Part shown: positions 54,966 to 64,000 of the stretch, in pieces | How positions within the stretch are numbered: the stretch's first letter is position 1 | Layout of the letters: each line of letters opens with the position of its first letter | Source: Azolla caroliniana | Lineage: Eukaryota > Polypodiophyta | Direction: 5' to 3' | Length of the DNA stretch: 64,000 nt | Assembly (NCBI GenBank): GCA_043228905.1 | Contig: JBHGNT010000005.1 | Coordinates: 868,001 to 932,000 of the forward strand | Notes under the pieces: model-generated | The model's input: the letters and a program-made list of their open reading frames with translations, nothing else | Told to the model about the DNA's origin: nothing | Database searches by the model: none | Program-made: the position numbers and the translations under genes

Positions 54966-56807
54966 CTAGTTACTGTAGTGGCCTTCCTGCCTGCAGTAGT
55001 AGCAGTACTCTTTACGGGTATTGCTGGATTCAGCATTGCTGGTAGCCGGAGTCGGTCCCGTAGTGAGTGGTGCGTTCTGTGCCGGTTGGCTCCTTGGGGT
55101 TCCATGTTCCGGGTCCCTAGTGTGACCACCTTTCTTGAAATTACGTTTCTTATTATTCTTATTTTTATTTCGGTAGTCCTGTCGTGGTGGATCGTAAAAT
55201 CGGCCGTAGTCCTCCTGGTGCCTTCGGTAACCAGGGGAATGGTCTCTGTCGTATTGCTCGTGTCGTTTGTTGGACTCCCGATAACGGTCCGATCGCTCAT
55301 ACCGGTCGTAGTTATCATGCCGATCCCCGTACCGGCCCTCATTCTCTTGTCTGTCTCCGTACCGGACATCCTGTGCCGGTCGGTACCGGTTCATTCTTTG
55401 CCAACGATCTTCATCTTCGTCTCGGCTGCTTCTTGGCTCGATCCGTCGAACGGGTGGTGCTTGTCGGTTTAGCAGGTTATACTCGCACCGGTCCGTTGTA
55501 TGACTCTTGGATTGACAAATCACACACTGGGTTCGCATGGTGCACTCCACTGTCGAGTGTCCGGCATTCAAGCAGATTGTGCATTGAATTGCCTGCCGGA
55601 ACCGGAGATCTTCATCTATGGGTAACGCCCGTTGCAGTGCTCCCAGTGTAAGCCATGAGCTTGACTTTTCCATTTCTCTGACCCGGTCAATGACCTGGTC
55701 AATGGTGCTTCCTCAAAAGTCGATCACCGTACACACCGTGCGTAACGGTTCCCGGAGTGCGTTTAAAAATATCGTCCGTAATTCCTCCTCCGGGGGTGCA
55801 CGGGTAAGCTGGCTATGTATTCGTTGGAAACGGATGACGAATTGGGGAATGCTTTCCCCTGCCTCCTGTCGGATCGTATAAAACAGGCCCACCATCGTCG
55901 TCTGGTCGACCTCCTTGTGGAAAAAATGCAAGAATTTTGCTTTTAATTCTGCAAAGGTTGTGATGGTTGTCGGGTCCTGCGTCCGCCGCCATCGTGCCGC
56001 TGGTCCTTCCAACGTGACCCCGAATTCCGCTATCTTCGAGCGTTCTTCTTCCTCCGGTGTCAATCGCTGGGACGCGTGATTTGCTTCCCATGTCTGCTCG
56101 AAGGCATGAACATGCGCTTCCGCGTCCGGATCATCGCGATACTTTGAGTATTGGAACGGCATGTCGTCGTCCAGTATTAGGCCGCGGTTTAGTGGCGTTT
56201 GTTGATATCTTTCCGGTTTTCTCTCCGGTTCCACTTCCGGTTCTTTTGCCGGTGCTTTTTCCGGTTCCTCTTCCGGTTCTTTTTCCGGTTCCTTCACCGG
56301 CTCTTCTTCCGGTACCTTCGCCGGCTCTTTCGTTGCTGTCGGTGGCTTTGCTTCTTCCACTTCCGGTGTTGGTGGGTTGACGGCTTCCGTTTGCGGTTCC
56401 GGATAGCCCTGGTCGAACGGTTCCGGTTCTGGAGTCGGCACGGTATCCGACCCGTCATCCTCCGGGCCGCCGGGGGTATCGTTGCTGCTCCGGTAGTTCG
56501 TGTGCACGCTGTATCCCCCGTCGGAATCCGATTCGTAGGCTGAAAAGGCTTCTGCCTCGTTTTCTCCGCTTGCCAGCGCCTCGAGGAGGCGTTCAGTTTC
56601 ACGGAGACTACTTAGACCGCTTCCGTCGTCCTGGTCGCGAGTTTGCTGTAACCGAAGAGATTCCTCCGCGACTCTCCGGATCTCGTTGGAGAACGAACGA
56701 TCCGAGCGAATTTCGTGCGCTGCTTGCTGGAAAGTCTCACGCCGTCTTTGCCGTTCGGCGAGGCGTCGAGCTCGGTCTGTAACCAGGTCGTGCGTTGGTC
56801 TAGTCAT
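54966..56807 (-). pseudogene. Element I gag with two premature stops
   Basis: ATG 56807 is the first after the primer site. The N-terminus is charged, followed by a Pro/Glu repeat region (KEPEKEPEEEPEKAPAKEPE) near 56330-56220. The retrotrans_gag core is WEANHASQRL, FHKEVDQTTMVGLFYTIRQ, FLNALREPLRTV. TGA at 55713-55715 (Arg expected) interrupts it. Two Cys motifs follow (CTICLNAGHSTVEC and CVICQSKSHTTDRC), then an Arg/Tyr/Asp-rich stretch and a third knuckle CYYCRQEGHYSN-stop-C, where TAG 54966-54968 sits inside the C-X2-C-X4-H-X4-C motif. Three knuckles is more than the usual one or two. Confidence 0.88.
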
Positions 56808-56837
56808 CCATTAAGCCGTCGTTTGCTGCGAGAAAGC

Positions 56838-56857
56838 AGGAATCGTGGTCGCCAAAA
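56838..56857 (-). other. Probable primer-binding site of I
   Basis: On minus, a few bases after the 5' LTR, TTGGCGACCACGATTCC. The TGGCGACC start implies a tRNA ending GGTCGCCA, as in some tRNA-Arg (from memory). Assignment is weak. Confidence 0.45.
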
Positions 56858-56860
56858 CTG

Positions 56861-57279
56861 TGTTATTCTCTGACCGGACAAGGCCTAACACAAGGTGTCA
56901 CAGAGACACTTCACCAAAGGGTGGTTACGGCATAGGATTATGACTCAACAATTACACCGACCTAAGTAGGTTACACGATTAGAGCGCTTTTGTTGATTAC
57001 ACGCGTAAGATATAACAGTAAGTACAGAACGGAAATCAACACAAAAGTATAAACACCATACACTCTATTAATTATCCGCTGCAATTACAATGGGGTCAGG
57101 GCCTTTAAATAGGTTTCCGGCCCGTAGTACAAAACGGTGCCTATCGCACCTATTCGGGATCCGTCCGGATCTGGAACGGCATACCGTTTCCAGTCCGTCC
57201 ATCCACACTATGCTTATTTACAACCATACTTAATTAATTCCTTCACTCCGTATTTTGGACTCCTTGCCGGCCGGTAACA
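56861..57279 (-). repeat. Element I 5' LTR
   Basis: Equal in length to 47407-47825. Six of the seven differences are G/A transitions, several at CpG sites; one is C/A. Confidence 0.95.
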
Positions 57280-57284
57280 GTGTA

Positions 57285-57422
57285 TTAAGATAGAAAAAGA
57301 AAGAGAATGGATATAAGATATGTAATGAGAGCTAAAGACTAGGGTTGATTCAAATTGATTTGAGAATACATGTATGCCCCTATTTATAGGTTCCTATAGA
57401 ATAGCTTAGAGATTTTTATAAT
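57285..57422. other. AT-rich flank of I, right side
   Basis: Continuation of host sequence from 47401. Includes CTATTTATAGG near 57378, TATA-like in either direction. No gene. Confidence 0.5.
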
Positions 57423-57462
57423 GTTCTAGAATGTTCTAGGACATTCTAGAACATTCTGGAAT
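57423..57462. promoter_or_regulatory. Heat-shock-element-like array
   Basis: Eight alternating units in the pattern TTCnnGAAnn: TTC 57424, GAA 57429, TTC 57434, GGA 57439 (one mismatch), TTC 57444, GAA 57449, TTC 57454, GAA 57459. This is the consensus bound by heat-shock factors. No intact downstream gene is visible on either strand. Confidence 0.6.
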
Positions 57463-57522
57463 AATTTAGAGTTTTTACAATAATCAATGTAATATAAAAA
57501 GTAGCTTGTATCCTCTCATGTG

Positions 57523-57600
57523 ACAATAAGTTATCTTAATGGTTGAGGTTTTCAATCATGGATTACAAAGTCCTAGGTTCAAGTTCAAGTAACGTCATAA
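57523..57600 (+). repeat. tRNA-like (SINE-type) module, plus strand
   Basis: TTATCTTAATGGTTGAG (57531-57547) resembles a polymerase III A box and GGTTCAAGTTC (57576-57586) a B box, at normal spacing. Arms do not fold into a complete tRNA, so a decayed SINE head is more likely than a gene. Confidence 0.4.
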
Positions 57601-57988
57601 TGGTCATGTGTTCGGGTAACATTATAAGGTTGGGTTTGTTTGGATAGTGGCGATGGAAGTCGTCGACAAGAGCTTGAGCATTACAAACATTATCGAAAGG
57701 TTAAGTTGTATGACTTAAGGAGTGGATGTAGCCAAATGCGTGTAGCTATGTGTTTTGGACGGATCCGGCAACGGCAACCGACGGTAACCAACGGAGCCGA
57801 CGATAACTGACGACGAAGATCGACAGAACTGGCGAGACCGACTGTAACCGGCGAGACCGATGGCGACCAATGACGACGACAACTACCGATGGAGCCGACG
57901 GTAATCGACGACGGTGACAGCGACCGATGGAGCCGACGAAACAACGACCAGACGGAGAAACGCCTTGTAAAAATACATTAATAATAAA
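57601..57988. other. Intergenic, with CGACGG-type short repeats
   Basis: From about 57765 to 57955 there are many degenerate copies of GGAGCCGACGGTAAC-like words. Open frames on minus here follow from the repeat. No gene recognised. Confidence 0.5.
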
Positions 57989-58035
57989 CATATATATATA
58001 TATATATATACATATATATATGTATATATATATAC

Positions 58036-58092
<57 letters not shown>
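57989..58092. repeat. (TA)n/(TATG) microsatellite
   Basis: About 100 bases of TA with scattered TACA/TGTA. Adjoins the tail side of the next SINE-like module. Confidence 0.95.
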
Positions 58093-58093
<1 letters not shown>

Positions 58094-58170
58094 TCAAAAG
58101 GAGTGCAAGTGAAGACTTGATCTTTGCACCTCCACGTTGAGATAGACTTACCACTAGGCTATGACATTTC
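58093..58170 (-). repeat. tRNA-like (SINE-type) module, minus strand
   Basis: On minus, ATAGCCTAGTGGTAAGTC (58145-58162) matches a plant SINE A box (TRGCNNAGTGG). GATCAAGTC (58114-58122) is a weak B box, and the TA microsatellite follows as a possible tail. Confidence 0.45.
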
Positions 58171-58229
58171 CTTAAAAATATTTTTGTTATCATTGATTCT
58201 CATATTAGAGCTTGATTGAGTGACATGTG

Positions 58230-58332
58230 ATGCATGAGCGCCAAATGGCAAACATGCATCACATGCATTCCATGCATTGTATGCATGACTTGTACCCTCA
58301 CATGCATCATATGCATGGGAGCATCTATAAAA
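58230..58332 (+). promoter_or_regulatory. ATGCAT (RY-type) cluster followed by a TATA box
   Basis: Seven ATGCAT/TGCATG words in about 90 bases, then CTATAAAAGG with TATAAAA at 58326-58332. RY motifs are targets of plant B3-domain factors. Downstream there is no convincing gene; the segment may be the U3 of a gypsy LTR ending at about 58613. Confidence 0.5.
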
Positions 58333-58613
58333 GGATGGATGAAAAAGATCAAAGGTATGCTATGTATGATTCAAGAATTTAAGAAGAAGAAAATTCGTTC
58401 TCCAATTGATGGTGTATCTTGTTTCTTAAACCTAAAGTCAAGGGTCCAATCTTAAGCTCTCTCTCAATCTAAATTCAAGTGTTCTATCTTATCTCAATCT
58501 CTCTCTCTTCCAATCTATCTTAATTCCTTTCTCGCTAAAGCTAGTGCAACTTCAAATCCTTCCGGTCCAGAACCCCGGCGGTTCCGCCTCGTGATCGGCA
58601 CGTTGTCGCGTTG
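58333..58613 (+). repeat. Probable LTR 3' part of an unnamed gypsy element
   Basis: Ends GGTCCAGAACCCCGGCGGTTCCGCC, close to the U5 motif of the A/B/C/G/J LTRs, at a similar distance from its TATA box. J is inserted at its end, so the terminal CGACA is not seen. Confidence 0.45.
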
Positions 58614-59123
58614 TTACGCGCGTGCGTGTAGAAGGGGCGGGACCACCGGGGTCTTGGACTAGGGAGTAGAGGAGAAAGAATAAGACACAAAACGGAAGCT
58701 TATCTCAAGAGGAGGTGAGAAAGAATAAGACAATAACATAGAATAGATGGGGCAAGATGCTCAACAAGTTAGCTTAAGGAAACATAAACGCTTTACAATG
58801 GTGGCCACCATGGCCACACCAAACGACTATGAGAAAACCCTAATGGAAAACCCCAAGAAGAAAACTCTAACCGAAACCCTAAAACCGAATAGGAAACCCC
58901 CGACCTAAGTGGTATGCCTCTCTCCCTCAAAATAGGCAACCCCTTCATAAGTAACCCTTCCCTTCCTTTTATAGCCCAAGGAGGGAGGGAGCTTACAATG
59001 TGGGATAAAATTTCCCCTCTTATTTCTATACACCATTTCCTAGTATACATGTGCACATGGTGCACACCACCGATTTGCCTATTCCACCCCGGTTTCCGCC
59101 TATGGACGAAAATCTTCACGACA
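58614..59123 (-). repeat. Element J 3' LTR
   Basis: 510 bases, plus TGTCGCGTTG to TTCACGACA. Over the ~156 bases shared with the other LTR about five differences are visible. Confidence 0.9.
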
Positions 59124-60412
59124 TCCGCCCCCACCAAACCGCACATCCACCGATATGTGCCAAGAAAGGAAAAGAGGTGAGATTTTTCGGCCATGGTGAT
59201 AAAACTGAGCTCCCCCGTGTCCTCGTTGGCCTTGCTCGGCTTCGTTTTCCATTTCGAGCACGCCCGTCTGAATCGTCGTAGCATCCCGTTCCACTGTATC
59301 CGTCGCACGTCCTCGAGCCGACGGCTCCAACCAATCCACCACGTCCACCGTGTGTCCCCGAAACATCGAGTCCATCCGAACCGCCATATCCACCGCACAC
59401 GCCATTGCCGATCCAGTCACTCTTTCTTTGTCCGCCACGTAGGTCCTCCGATTAGGCCCTTGGTCACACCGTTTGCTCGCCGGATTCCACCCCTTGCGTA
59501 CCGCTTGTGTTCTATCTCCGGCTCGATCCTCTCTTCGTCTCGAACACCTCGTGTCGATTCCCTACGTTCCGCGCTCACCTTTCGTAGGCTCTTTCTATGT
59601 GCCCTTGTTGTCTCCCGAACATGCGCTCGTTCTTCGGTCCCTCGACGACCTCATTACGCGCTCCTCGCTTCTCCTTTGCTCGCCGTACAGCGTATCGTCA
59701 TCCCGACCTCCGTGTCGGTGTCCCTCGAGGCTCTCATTACCGCCTCGCCTCGACTTGCGCTCTCTTGGCCCGCCTGGCCCGCTCGGCCACACACATCCTT
59801 TGGGATGCCCCGTTTGCTCTTCACGGTACGTGACCCTCCTTTGTCCATGCATCCCCTCTGTTTTCCCAGACACAATCTTTCGTTCATGCCGATCACGCTC
59901 GTCTCGTTCCGTCGATCTTGGCGTCTCGTCGCACTGTCCGTCGTCCCGCGCTTGCCTCTCGAAGGCTTCCTCCGACCGTCATCGTCGATCACTCGTTGCA
60001 GATCTTCCAAATGCAAACTTGCTTCTTGGCCCTTCGCCGGCCGTAGTGCATGCTCCGTTTTACGCTGTAGTGCATACTTCGTATTACCCGCCTCATCCAC
60101 CGTAGACCCGACCTCCGCGTTGGTCTCTTCGTCCTTTGTTGCCGTAGCCCATTCCGACTCGGGCTTGCCGTCTTCGCCCCGCTCGTCCATTATTTCATAC
60201 CGGATATCTACACGGGTCTCCAACTCCGCATCGGCCTCTAACTCCTCGCCGGCACCCGCCATCTCTTCGGTCTAATGTTGATCCGCAACCGCCGAAGTCT
60301 CAAGAATAGGTATGGAGGGTTCCCCTTGCTCTCGGTCTTCCGCCAAGCCGTAATCACCGTGCCCGGTTAGCCTCCTTCTCGCGCTCACCGGCTCGTACGC
60401 CTCGGCCTCCAA
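59124..60412 (-). other. Element J 3' interior, decayed reading frame
   Basis: Continues the frame of the J ORF (about 60262-59654 open, Glu/Arg/Lys-rich) but with stops. A separate short frame 59438-59100 ends at the polypurine tract. No domain recognised. Confidence 0.5.
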
Positions 60413-62584
60413 TCATGCCGACATAGCCTTCGCCCGGATTGGTCTCGGCTGATCGAGTTCCAGTTTGGTCGGCTCCCTTTCGTAACCGTAACGGGCCGGT
60501 ACATGTTTGTCCGCACAAATCTGGCCTTGTCGGCTCTTCTTCCGGTCGGGCCAGTTCCCGACTCTCTCCTCTTTGCCACTCCCGACCTGTCCGTCGGTCC
60601 TCTTGTATAAGCCCGTTCCGGGCCTCACATCCTCATCTTCGTATGTGTTCGCTCCGGGCCACGCCTCCTCACGACCACCGCCCTTCTCTCCATTCTTATG
60701 TTGGCATTCGAGCGCAACCGCCGTAGTCTTTGGCCCTGGTGTCGAGGAGTCTCTCCTCCGTCCGCTATGACCTTCCTCGTCGTCGTTTCGATCATCCGTT
60801 TTGCCACCACCACCTTTCGTCTCTCCGGTCTCACGTGGGCTCTCGGGGCCGACCACCGAAGTCTCTAGAATAGGTGTGGGACAAGTCTCGGTACCATCAC
60901 TTGCCAATGTCATGTTTGTAGCCACCTTCGCTCGGACGCCGTGGTCCGTGGTTATCTCGTCCCTGGTTACGCAAGCCTCGGTTATGCTTGCTACCTCCTC
61001 GTCCTCGTCCTCGTCCTCGTCTCGGTTTCCCGCCTTGCCATCGCCACCGCTCGTCACTCTAGGACTCACGCTGGCACTCGGGCCGACCGTCGGAGCCTCT
61101 AGGACCGGTGTGAGTAAGGACCCGCCACCACCGCTGGTTGTGTCCGTAGCCGCCTCCGTCCGGACGTCGTTGTCCGCGGCTACCCCACCTCCGATCGCGT
61201 AAGCCTCGATTACGCTTGCCGCCGTCTCTTCCATATCGTTGTCTCAGTTGCCCTCCTTGTCGTCGCCACCGCCCGTCGCTCTAGGACTCACGCCGGCACT
61301 AAGGCCGACCGCTAGAGCCTCTAGGACCGGTGTGTGTAAGGTCACGGCACCGCCGCTCGTTATGTCCGTAGCCACCTCTATCCGGACGTCGTTGGCCGTG
61401 GTTACCCCGTCTCCGATCGCAGAAGCCTCGATTATGCTTGTCGCCTCCTCTTCCTCGATCTCCTTGTCGTCGTCTTCGTTGCCCACCTTGCCGCTGCCAC
61501 CATTCATCACTCTAGGTCTCACACCGGCTCTCGGGCCGGATGCCGAAGTCTCTAGAATCGGTGTGGGTAAGGACCCGGCACCACCGCTTGTCTCCTCCCC
61601 ACTCGATGTTTCAGGCCGCCATGTCCCAAATCCGTAGTTACCGGCCTCCATGGCCGTCCCTTCACCACAAGGCAAGAGGGTCGCTTGCTCCGCACCCTCT
61701 TCCATGTCGCCGTCGTACGCTCTTCCGGCCTCCGTATAGGCCCCATCTTCTACGCTTAGGGAGGCTTCTTCCTCCGCATCCTCCGATCGCCTTTGGCCAG
61801 ACTCCATAATAAGCCCTTCTTCGGCTTCGATTTTCCCCTTCACAAGCTCGCATGCCTCCCATATTAGCACTTCTAGGTCGAGCTCCTCCGAACCGTTTTG
61901 CGTTGAGCTCTCTTTCGACGGTAGTGCGTAGTCAATCGCCACTCTCTCTTCTCCGCCACTCGCGGGCCGTGTTGTGGCAGACGGCCTCGCATCATGTTGC
62001 CGGCACACCCATTCCACCTCGGACTACTCCTCGGTGAGACCATGCGTTCCATAATCATCTTGAAGCTCGAATAAGATGTCCATCCTCTCCTCTTGATGGA
62101 TCGTCTTCAAAAATAGGAGGACCGATCTCTGATCTCGCTCCAAGAGTTGAGAGAAATGGTGCTTGAACTCTCGGAATGCATCCATCGCGCTCCGATGGCG
62201 TTCCATCGACGCCACCCATTGGTCCAACTCATGCCGACCTTGCCCCTCTGGTTTCACATACCCGTACGCTTCCAATAGGGCTCCCTCCAAGGACACCCAT
62301 GACTCGTGAGCTTCTCGTAGCTCCTTGACCTCCTTGTGCACCGATACGGCCGCCACTCGCGGAAAATACTCTGGCCTTGTCACTTTGTCCACGCCCTCCT
62401 TCATCATCTCAGCATCGTATGCTTCTAAGAATCTCGGGACATTGTCCCCGTTGAACCGGCCGACTCGATCAACCACCCTTTCGACGGCTTGTTGAGCCGC
62501 ATCTCGCTTTGCCATCTTCCGTCCGGCTTCCATCACGATCTTTGCCATCATCTCCTCGAAGTCGAAGTCTTCTTCCATCTCCAT
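60413..62584 (-). pseudogene. Element J gag-like ORF with tandem-repeat acidic tail
   Basis: ATG 62584 (MEMEEDFDFEEMM). Residues ~1-185 align in outline with A gag: VGRFNGDNVPRFLEAYDAEM against ISRFSGKDATKYLASYEAEM, then EYFPRVAAVSVHKEVKELRE. There is no zinc knuckle. TAG at 62024 and TGA at 61244 interrupt the frame, which stays in register to TGA 60413. The second part (about 61560-60820) has three to four repeats of ~75 residues, each with a TPILE-type start, a GP--GV-PR stretch, an acidic run (DEDEDEDEE) and an ATS-IEA--I segment. The acidic, low-complexity tail replaces protease and pol. Role unknown. Confidence 0.75.
60820..61560. repeat. Coding tandem repeat of about 225 bases in J
   Basis: The DNA words CTCTAGGACCGGTGTG and CGGACGTCGTTG recur with a ~225-base period (for example near 61090, 61315 and 61545). 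The period keeps the reading frame. Confidence 0.8.
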
Positions 62585-62599
62585 GCTCCCTTGCCGCCC

Positions 62600-62617
62600 T
62601 TCACGTCGGGTTCACCA
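62600..62617 (-). other. Primer-binding site of J, tRNA-Trp type
   Basis: TGGTGAACCCGACGTGAA on minus, four bases from the LTR, same as A and C. Confidence 0.8.
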
Positions 62618-62621
62618 AAGA

Positions 62622-62777
62622 TGTCGCGTTGTTACGCGCGTGCGTGTAGAAGGGGCGGGACCACCGGGGTCTTGGACTAGAGAGTAGAGGAGAAAGAATA
62701 AGACACAAAACGGAAGCTTAGCTCAAGAGGAGGTGAGAAAGAATAAGCCAATAACATAGAATAGACAGGGCAAGATG
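62622..62777 (-). repeat. Element J 5' LTR, interrupted by K
   Basis: Matches 58614-58769, ending GGCAAGATG where the K LTR starts. The rest lies beyond K, outside the window. Confidence 0.85.
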
Positions 62778-63339
62778 TGTTAGGAAACAGGTTCCTCCGG
62801 ATGGGAAGTGAGAAGAACAGTGTTGATGAGAATCTCGGCCAAGGCCGAAACTAGATGAAGAGTACCCGGCTACGGAGAACCCGGTGAAAACCGGATGAAG
62901 AGTACCCGGCAAGCGCCGGATGAGGAGTACCCGGCTACGGCAGATCCGGTGCGAACCGGATGAGGAGTACCCAGCTACGGAGGACCCGGTGAGAACCGGA
63001 TGAGGAGTACCCGGCAAGAGCAGAATGATGAAGGCCCGGTGAGAAGTGCTCACCAGATGAAGGGACATATTCGTAAATATGTTTTCTGAGAGTCCATCGG
63101 GGCTATATTTGTAAATACCCAAAAATTCATATTAGTATAAATATGACTTAGGGCAAACTTAGGGAGTTAGTTGTTGTCATTCTTGTTGGCGCAAGATTAG
63201 AGCGCGCAACTGTGTATAGAGAGAGTGAGAGAGAGGAAGAGGTCGTTGCCTCTTATTGTAACCACCGCCTGTGGCGAAGATAGCAAGCTCGAGGTCGTGG
63301 CCTCGGTGCTTTCTTATTGTACATTCTGATATAGAGATA
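62778..63339 (+). repeat. Element K: LTR of an H-like copia element, interrupted
   Basis: TGTTAGGAAACAGGTTCCTC resembles the H LTR start. Later landmarks match in order: GTACCCGGCTACGGAG repeats (62855-63030), ACATATTCGTAAATATG, TATAAATATGA near 63135, (GA)n, and CGCCTGTGGCGAAGAT near 63267. Stops near 63339 at another LTR start. Confidence 0.8.
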
Positions 63340-63497
63340 TGTAGAAAGTAGCGTGCAGAAGAAGTATAAAGACAAAACAGAAGGGAGAACACTCAGGTTT
63401 AATGGAGAGCTTGAGCTTACACAGTATACACGGGAGAGACAGAGAGAATGAGAGAGAACTATATTCAACAATAATACTCGATCTGTACATAAGACGT
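63340..63497 (-). repeat. Element L: start of an F-like copia LTR
   Basis: Plus strand CAGGTTTAATGGAGAGC, CACGGGAGAGACA and AATACTCGATCTGTACATA match the F LTR (44260-44362). The left edge is approximate. Cut at 63498 by M. Confidence 0.65.
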
Positions 63498-64000
63498 TGT
63501 CGCGTCACTACACGCGTGCGTGGAGAAACGAGGCGGGACCACCGGGGTCTTGAACCGAGGAGCAGGTGATAGAAGGGGGAAAGAGAAAGAGAGAGACGCC
63601 CGGTCACGTATGAGCAAAGAAACACAGGGGCGCAGCCCGTCAACACAGAAGACGCGAATGGACACAGAGATAGGGAGACGCAAGTGTTTGTATATTAACG
63701 AATAACAAGTACACAGCAGAGCACGCGAGCGGTTACAACCGAACAGGCCGGCGAACAGATGTCGATGCCTGTTCGTTTGCGCACGAAAAGGGGATAGGAT
63801 GGAGGTGCTGCCGGAAGCACACGGGCGTTCCTCGAAGCAGCGCGAGCCTCCCGAAACCTGCAGAGAAGAGCAACAAAGAACAGACAAAGGAGAAGCGTTC
63901 GGTTCCGGTCCGATAACACTTCGTCCTCCTCAATGCGCGATCCCTTCCCCCTGCGTCTCCCTCTCCTTTATAGCGTCAAGAAGGGAGCCGTCTCCCTCAT
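63498..64000 (-). repeat. Element M: G-like gypsy LTR running off the window
   Basis: TGTCGCGTCACTACACGCGTGCGTGG with GGCGGGACCACCGGGGTC, collinear with G LTRs (29837 on). A minus TATA (CTTTATAGCG) lies near 63967. The window ends inside it. Confidence 0.88.

Larger units (their letters stand above)
47407..57279 (-). mobile_element. Element I: large Ty3/gypsy with a third ORF
   Basis: 419-base LTRs at 47407-47825 and 56861-57279 differ at 7 positions (1.7%). TSD GTGTA is at 47402-47406 and 57280-57284. The minus-strand interior holds gag, protease, RT, RNase H and integrase in one frame, then an A/G tract, then ORF3. A post-pol ORF recalls the Athila/Tat lineages, but I could not match ORF3 to an env. 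Unrelated to the A/B/C/G family by LTR, TSD length and primer site. Confidence 0.93.
58614..62777 (-). mobile_element. Element J: non-autonomous, gag-only gypsy element
   Basis: Left (3') LTR 58614-59123; right (5') LTR starts 62622 and is cut at 62777 by K. Polypurine tract and tRNA-Trp primer site are of the A/B/C/G type. The ~3.5 kb interior has a gag-like frame and a repeat-rich acidic frame but no protease, RT, RNase H or integrase that I can see. It fits the TR-GAG class of elements, which depend on a related autonomous element. Confidence 0.8.

Noticed and set aside
57531-57586. tRNA gene
   Set aside because: Box A and B words exist but acceptor and anticodon arms do not pair; SINE-like relic is the better reading.
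58234-58455. Small plus-strand gene behind the RY/TATA segment
   Set aside because: The peptide (ending KKKIRSPIDG, LKSRVQS) matches nothing, and the segment ends like an LTR U5.

Overview
This window looks like retrotransposon-packed nuclear DNA of a land plant. The one non-transposon gene relic is a pentatricopeptide-repeat (PPR) pseudogene whose repeat wording resembles, from memory, PPR proteins of ferns, lycophytes and mosses. A fern or lycophyte is my best guess; the species is not identifiable by eye. There is no sign of a prokaryotic or organellar genome.

I name thirteen LTR-element units A-M. Bases 1-44643 form one deep nest. F (Ty1/copia, minus) is the outer host, ending at 44643. 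Into F went B (Ty3/gypsy, plus; pieces at 1-118, 7173-8334 and 26725-29117), G (gypsy, minus, 29837-36530) and H (copia, plus, 37671-43382). B was hit by A (gypsy, plus, 119-7172) and C (gypsy, minus, 8335-26724). C was hit by D (copia, minus, 12555-23815), and D by E (copia, minus, 14396-19744). Target-site duplications (TSDs) and reading frames across the gaps support each step: CCGT for C, GTACA for D, GCTTC for E, GCGT for G, CTTCC for H. A has an imperfect ACGA/ACGC.

Bases 44644-47401 are AT-rich and hold the PPR pseudogene and a duplicated low-complexity block. I (gypsy, minus, 47407-57279, TSD GTGTA) is large. It has one gag-pol frame plus a third, same-strand ORF downstream of pol that encodes a long coiled-coil protein I cannot assign. 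Bases 57285-58613 hold an array like a heat-shock element, two tRNA-like SINE-type modules, an AT microsatellite and a promoter-like segment with ATGCAT repeats. J (58614 to at least 62777) is a gag-only, non-autonomous relative of the A/B/C/G gypsy family with a repeat-rich acidic reading frame. Its right LTR is cut by a chain of further LTR starts: K at 62778, L at about 63340, M at 63498.

The A/B/C/G family shares several traits. Its LTRs run TGTCG...CGACA, its TSDs are 4 bp, and the primer site (seen in A, C and J) matches tRNA-Trp. The protease motif is D-H-G, and a stop codon sits on a run of T residues with pol in the -1 frame. Most elements are broken by a few in-frame stops, largely explicable as C-to-T or G-to-A changes. 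E is the youngest: its LTRs differ only in the length of a GA repeat. The strongest candidates for something undescribed are the third ORF of I, the C-terminal extension of D pol, the D-H-G protease with its stop-adjacent slip site, and J.
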